Shown: one piece after another, positions 5,446 to 6,310 of the stretch
Layout: each line of letters opens with the position of its first letter
Numbering within the stretch: the stretch's first letter is position 1
Assembly: GCA_943908385.1 (NCBI GenBank)
Contig: CALTTF010000091.1
Location: 1-6,310, forward strand
Source of the DNA: an uncultured Corynebacterium sp.
GTDB taxonomy: Bacteria > Actinomycetota > Actinomycetes > Mycobacteriales > Mycobacteriaceae
Direction: 5' to 3'
DNA: 6,310 bases
Made by a program: the position numbers and the translations under genes
Notes under the pieces: model-generated
The model's input: only the letters and a program-made list of their open reading frames with translations
Database searches by the model: none
What the model was told of the DNA's origin: nothing

Positions 5446-5703
5446 ATGAAATTCACCAATATGTTCCGGCATCCGGTCGACTCGACCGCGCTTGGAGTGC
5501 TGGCCCCGGCAGACAGCCGTGTCCTCACCGGCGGTGGCGTAGGCGCTCCGGATGTCGTTGCCCACCTCATCGACACGGGACGCACCCCTGCGTCGGCGGC
5601 CACAGTCATGGACGCGTTCGCGGAAGTGATGCGCTATAGCCCGTCCGCGTCCGAGCTCGACGGAGTGATGCAAGAACTCGATTCTGTCGGTCTCGCCGCG
5701 TAG
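5446..5703 (+). CDS. Small protein of unknown function behind a Pho-box-like promoter
   Basis: I do not recognise this 85-residue protein. It has no signal peptide, membrane segment, cysteine or tryptophan. It is acidic (7 Asp and 3 Glu against 1 Lys and 4 Arg) and looks soluble. A short N-terminal part (MKFTNMFRHPVDS) and a glycine-rich turn TGGGVGAPD (28-36) precede a probably helical C-terminal half (about 37-82) with alternating hydrophobic positions and two Ser/Thr-Pro helix-start sites (T47-P48, S65-P66). The gene is well supported: AAAGGAG (5435-5441) sits 4 nt before the ATG, third positions are GC-rich, its own promoter candidate lies upstream and a strong terminator follows 18 nt after the stop. 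A small hairpin GCGAA (5415-5419) / TTCGC (5427-5431) lies in the leader just before the ribosome binding site. If the Pho box is real, the protein is a phosphate-starvation-linked product of unknown role. Confidence 0.75.
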   Translation: MKFTNMFRHPVDSTALGVLAPADSRVLTGGGVGAPDVVAHLIDTGRTPASAATVMDAFAEVMRYSPSASELDGVMQELDSVGLAA

Positions 5704-5721
5704 CAGCGGTGAGAGGGCTCG

Positions 5722-5761
5722 TGCCCAGTTCATCCACACCTAGGATGAACTGGGCATTTTT
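5722..5761 (+). terminator. Strong intrinsic terminator closing the phosphate block
   Basis: A perfect 14-bp stem pairs 5722-5735 with 5743-5756 around a seven-base loop (5736-5742), followed by five T (5757-5761). It begins 18 nt after the stop of the 85-residue gene. No A-tract precedes the left arm, so it should act only on plus-strand transcription. It isolates pnp from upstream transcription. Confidence 0.95.
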
Positions 5762-5780
5762 CTATGTCTGCTGGTAGCAT
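5751..5780 (+). promoter_or_regulatory. Probable pnp promoter
   Basis: TAGCAT (5775-5780) is a good -10 candidate. TGGGCA (5751-5756), four of six matches to TTGACA, lies 18 bp upstream and is the 3' end of the terminator stem. Transcription would start near 5787, leaving a leader of about 75 nt. The string TAGCATGCCT resembles TAGCATGTCT before rpsO. Confidence 0.45.
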
Positions 5781-5862
5781 GCCTGGTTGTTGTACGTAAG
5801 ACACCGACTACGCGGCGGCACCGATGATCGCCATAAAGACGAGAACCCCAGAAAGGGATCTT

Positions 5863-6310
5863 TTGAGCAAGCACCAGACGCACACCCCGGACAATTCCGT
5901 CGAATTCAATGTGGACGAGGACTACGGCATCACCGACGCCGTCGCCATCCTGGATAACGGCGATTTCGGCGAGCGCACCGTCCGGTTCGAGACCGGCCAG
6001 CTCGCCCGCCAGGCTGGCGGTTCGGTGACCACCTACCTCGACGACGAGACGATGCTGCTGGCCACCACCACCGCATCCAACCAGCCGCGCGAGGGCTTCG
6101 ACTTCTTCCCGCTCACCGTCGACGTGGAAGAACGCATGTACGCCGCCGGCAAGATCCCCGGCTCCTTCTTCCGCCGCGAGGGCCGCCCGTCCACCGAGGC
6201 GATCCTGGCGTGCCGCCTGATCGACCGCCCGCTGCGCCCGACCTTTGTCAAGGGTCTGCGCAACGAGGTCCAGGTCGTCATCACCGTGATGAGCTGGGAC
6301 CCGGAGGAGT
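5863..6310 (+). CDS. pnp: Polynucleotide phosphorylase (partial, 5' end)
   Basis: PNPase degrades RNA 3' to 5' using inorganic phosphate, releasing nucleoside diphosphates, and can run in reverse to add tails. The gene is cut by the right edge: 149 codons are visible of the roughly 750 expected. The N-terminal RNase PH-like domain is clear: FETGQLARQA (42-51), TYLDDETMLLATTTASNQPREGFDFFPLTVDVEERMYAAG (57-96), FFRREGRPS (102-110) of the RNA-contacting loop, and LIDRPLRP (119-126). I choose TTG 5863 because AAAGGGA (5852-5858) lies at the right distance. An in-frame ATG at 5824 would add 13 residues but has no ribosome binding site, and a GTG at 5911 would remove 16. In C. glutamicum the gene is also called gpsI. 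It is separated from rpsO by the phosphate block. Confidence 0.95.
   Translation, partial: MSKHQTHTPDNSVEFNVDEDYGITDAVAILDNGDFGERTVRFETGQLARQAGGSVTTYLDDETMLLATTTASNQPREGFDFFPLTVDVEERMYAAGKIPGSFFRREGRPSTEAILACRLIDRPLRPTFVKGLRNEVQVVITVMSWDPEE

Noticed and set aside
5389..5739. 116-codon minus-strand open frame across the 85-residue gene
   Set aside because: It overlaps the Pho-box promoter and the terminator stem, lacks a start signal, and the plus-strand gene has ribosome binding site, promoter and terminator.

Overview
The window reads as chromosomal DNA of a high-GC actinobacterium, most likely a Corynebacterium. Supporting signs are the gene set truB / ribF / nucleoside hydrolase / rpsO / pnp, protein sequences close to what I recall for corynebacterial orthologues (PitA with GFHDTANAM, PNPase with FETGQLARQA, RibF beginning MDI at a GTG codon), strong GC bias at third codon positions, and TANNNT -10 elements placed 5-8 bases before start codons, as in leaderless actinobacterial transcripts. 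No species is assigned. I see no tRNA, rRNA, insertion sequence, CRISPR array or phage gene.

Layout. Positions 1-76 are a short AT-richer flank with no supportable gene. truB (tRNA pseudouridine-55 synthase) lies on the minus strand at 77-985. Only 31 bp separate its start from that of the divergent ribF (bifunctional riboflavin kinase / FAD synthetase, 1017-1979), so their promoters must overlap. A nucleoside hydrolase (2034-2990) follows, apparently from its own leaderless promoter. rpsO (ribosomal protein S15, 3160-3429) has a leader of about 125 nt full of hairpins and ends at a strong intrinsic terminator (3453-3484).

The next 2.3 kb form a phosphate-related block placed between rpsO and pnp, two genes that are usually neighbours. 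It holds a PitA-type phosphate permease with an acidic, EF-hand-like C-terminal tail (3655-5013), an 88-residue protein with two membrane segments (5066-5332), and an 85-residue protein I do not recognise (5446-5703). Just upstream of the last gene are three GTGAACC-like 7-mers at an exact 11-bp period (5371-5399), running into a TAAACT -10 element. This looks like a Pho box of the PhoB/PhoP/RegX3/PhoR type. A 14-bp perfect-stem terminator (5722-5761) closes the block.

The 5' part of pnp (polynucleotide phosphorylase, TTG start at 5863) runs off the right edge. Its likely promoter shares the string TAGCATGYCT with that of rpsO.

The outer genes are housekeeping functions of translation, RNA decay, flavin cofactor supply and nucleoside salvage. 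The most interesting part is the phosphate block: a constitutive-type Pi permease, a small membrane partner candidate, and an orphan small protein behind a Pho-box-like promoter, beside a phosphate-consuming RNase.
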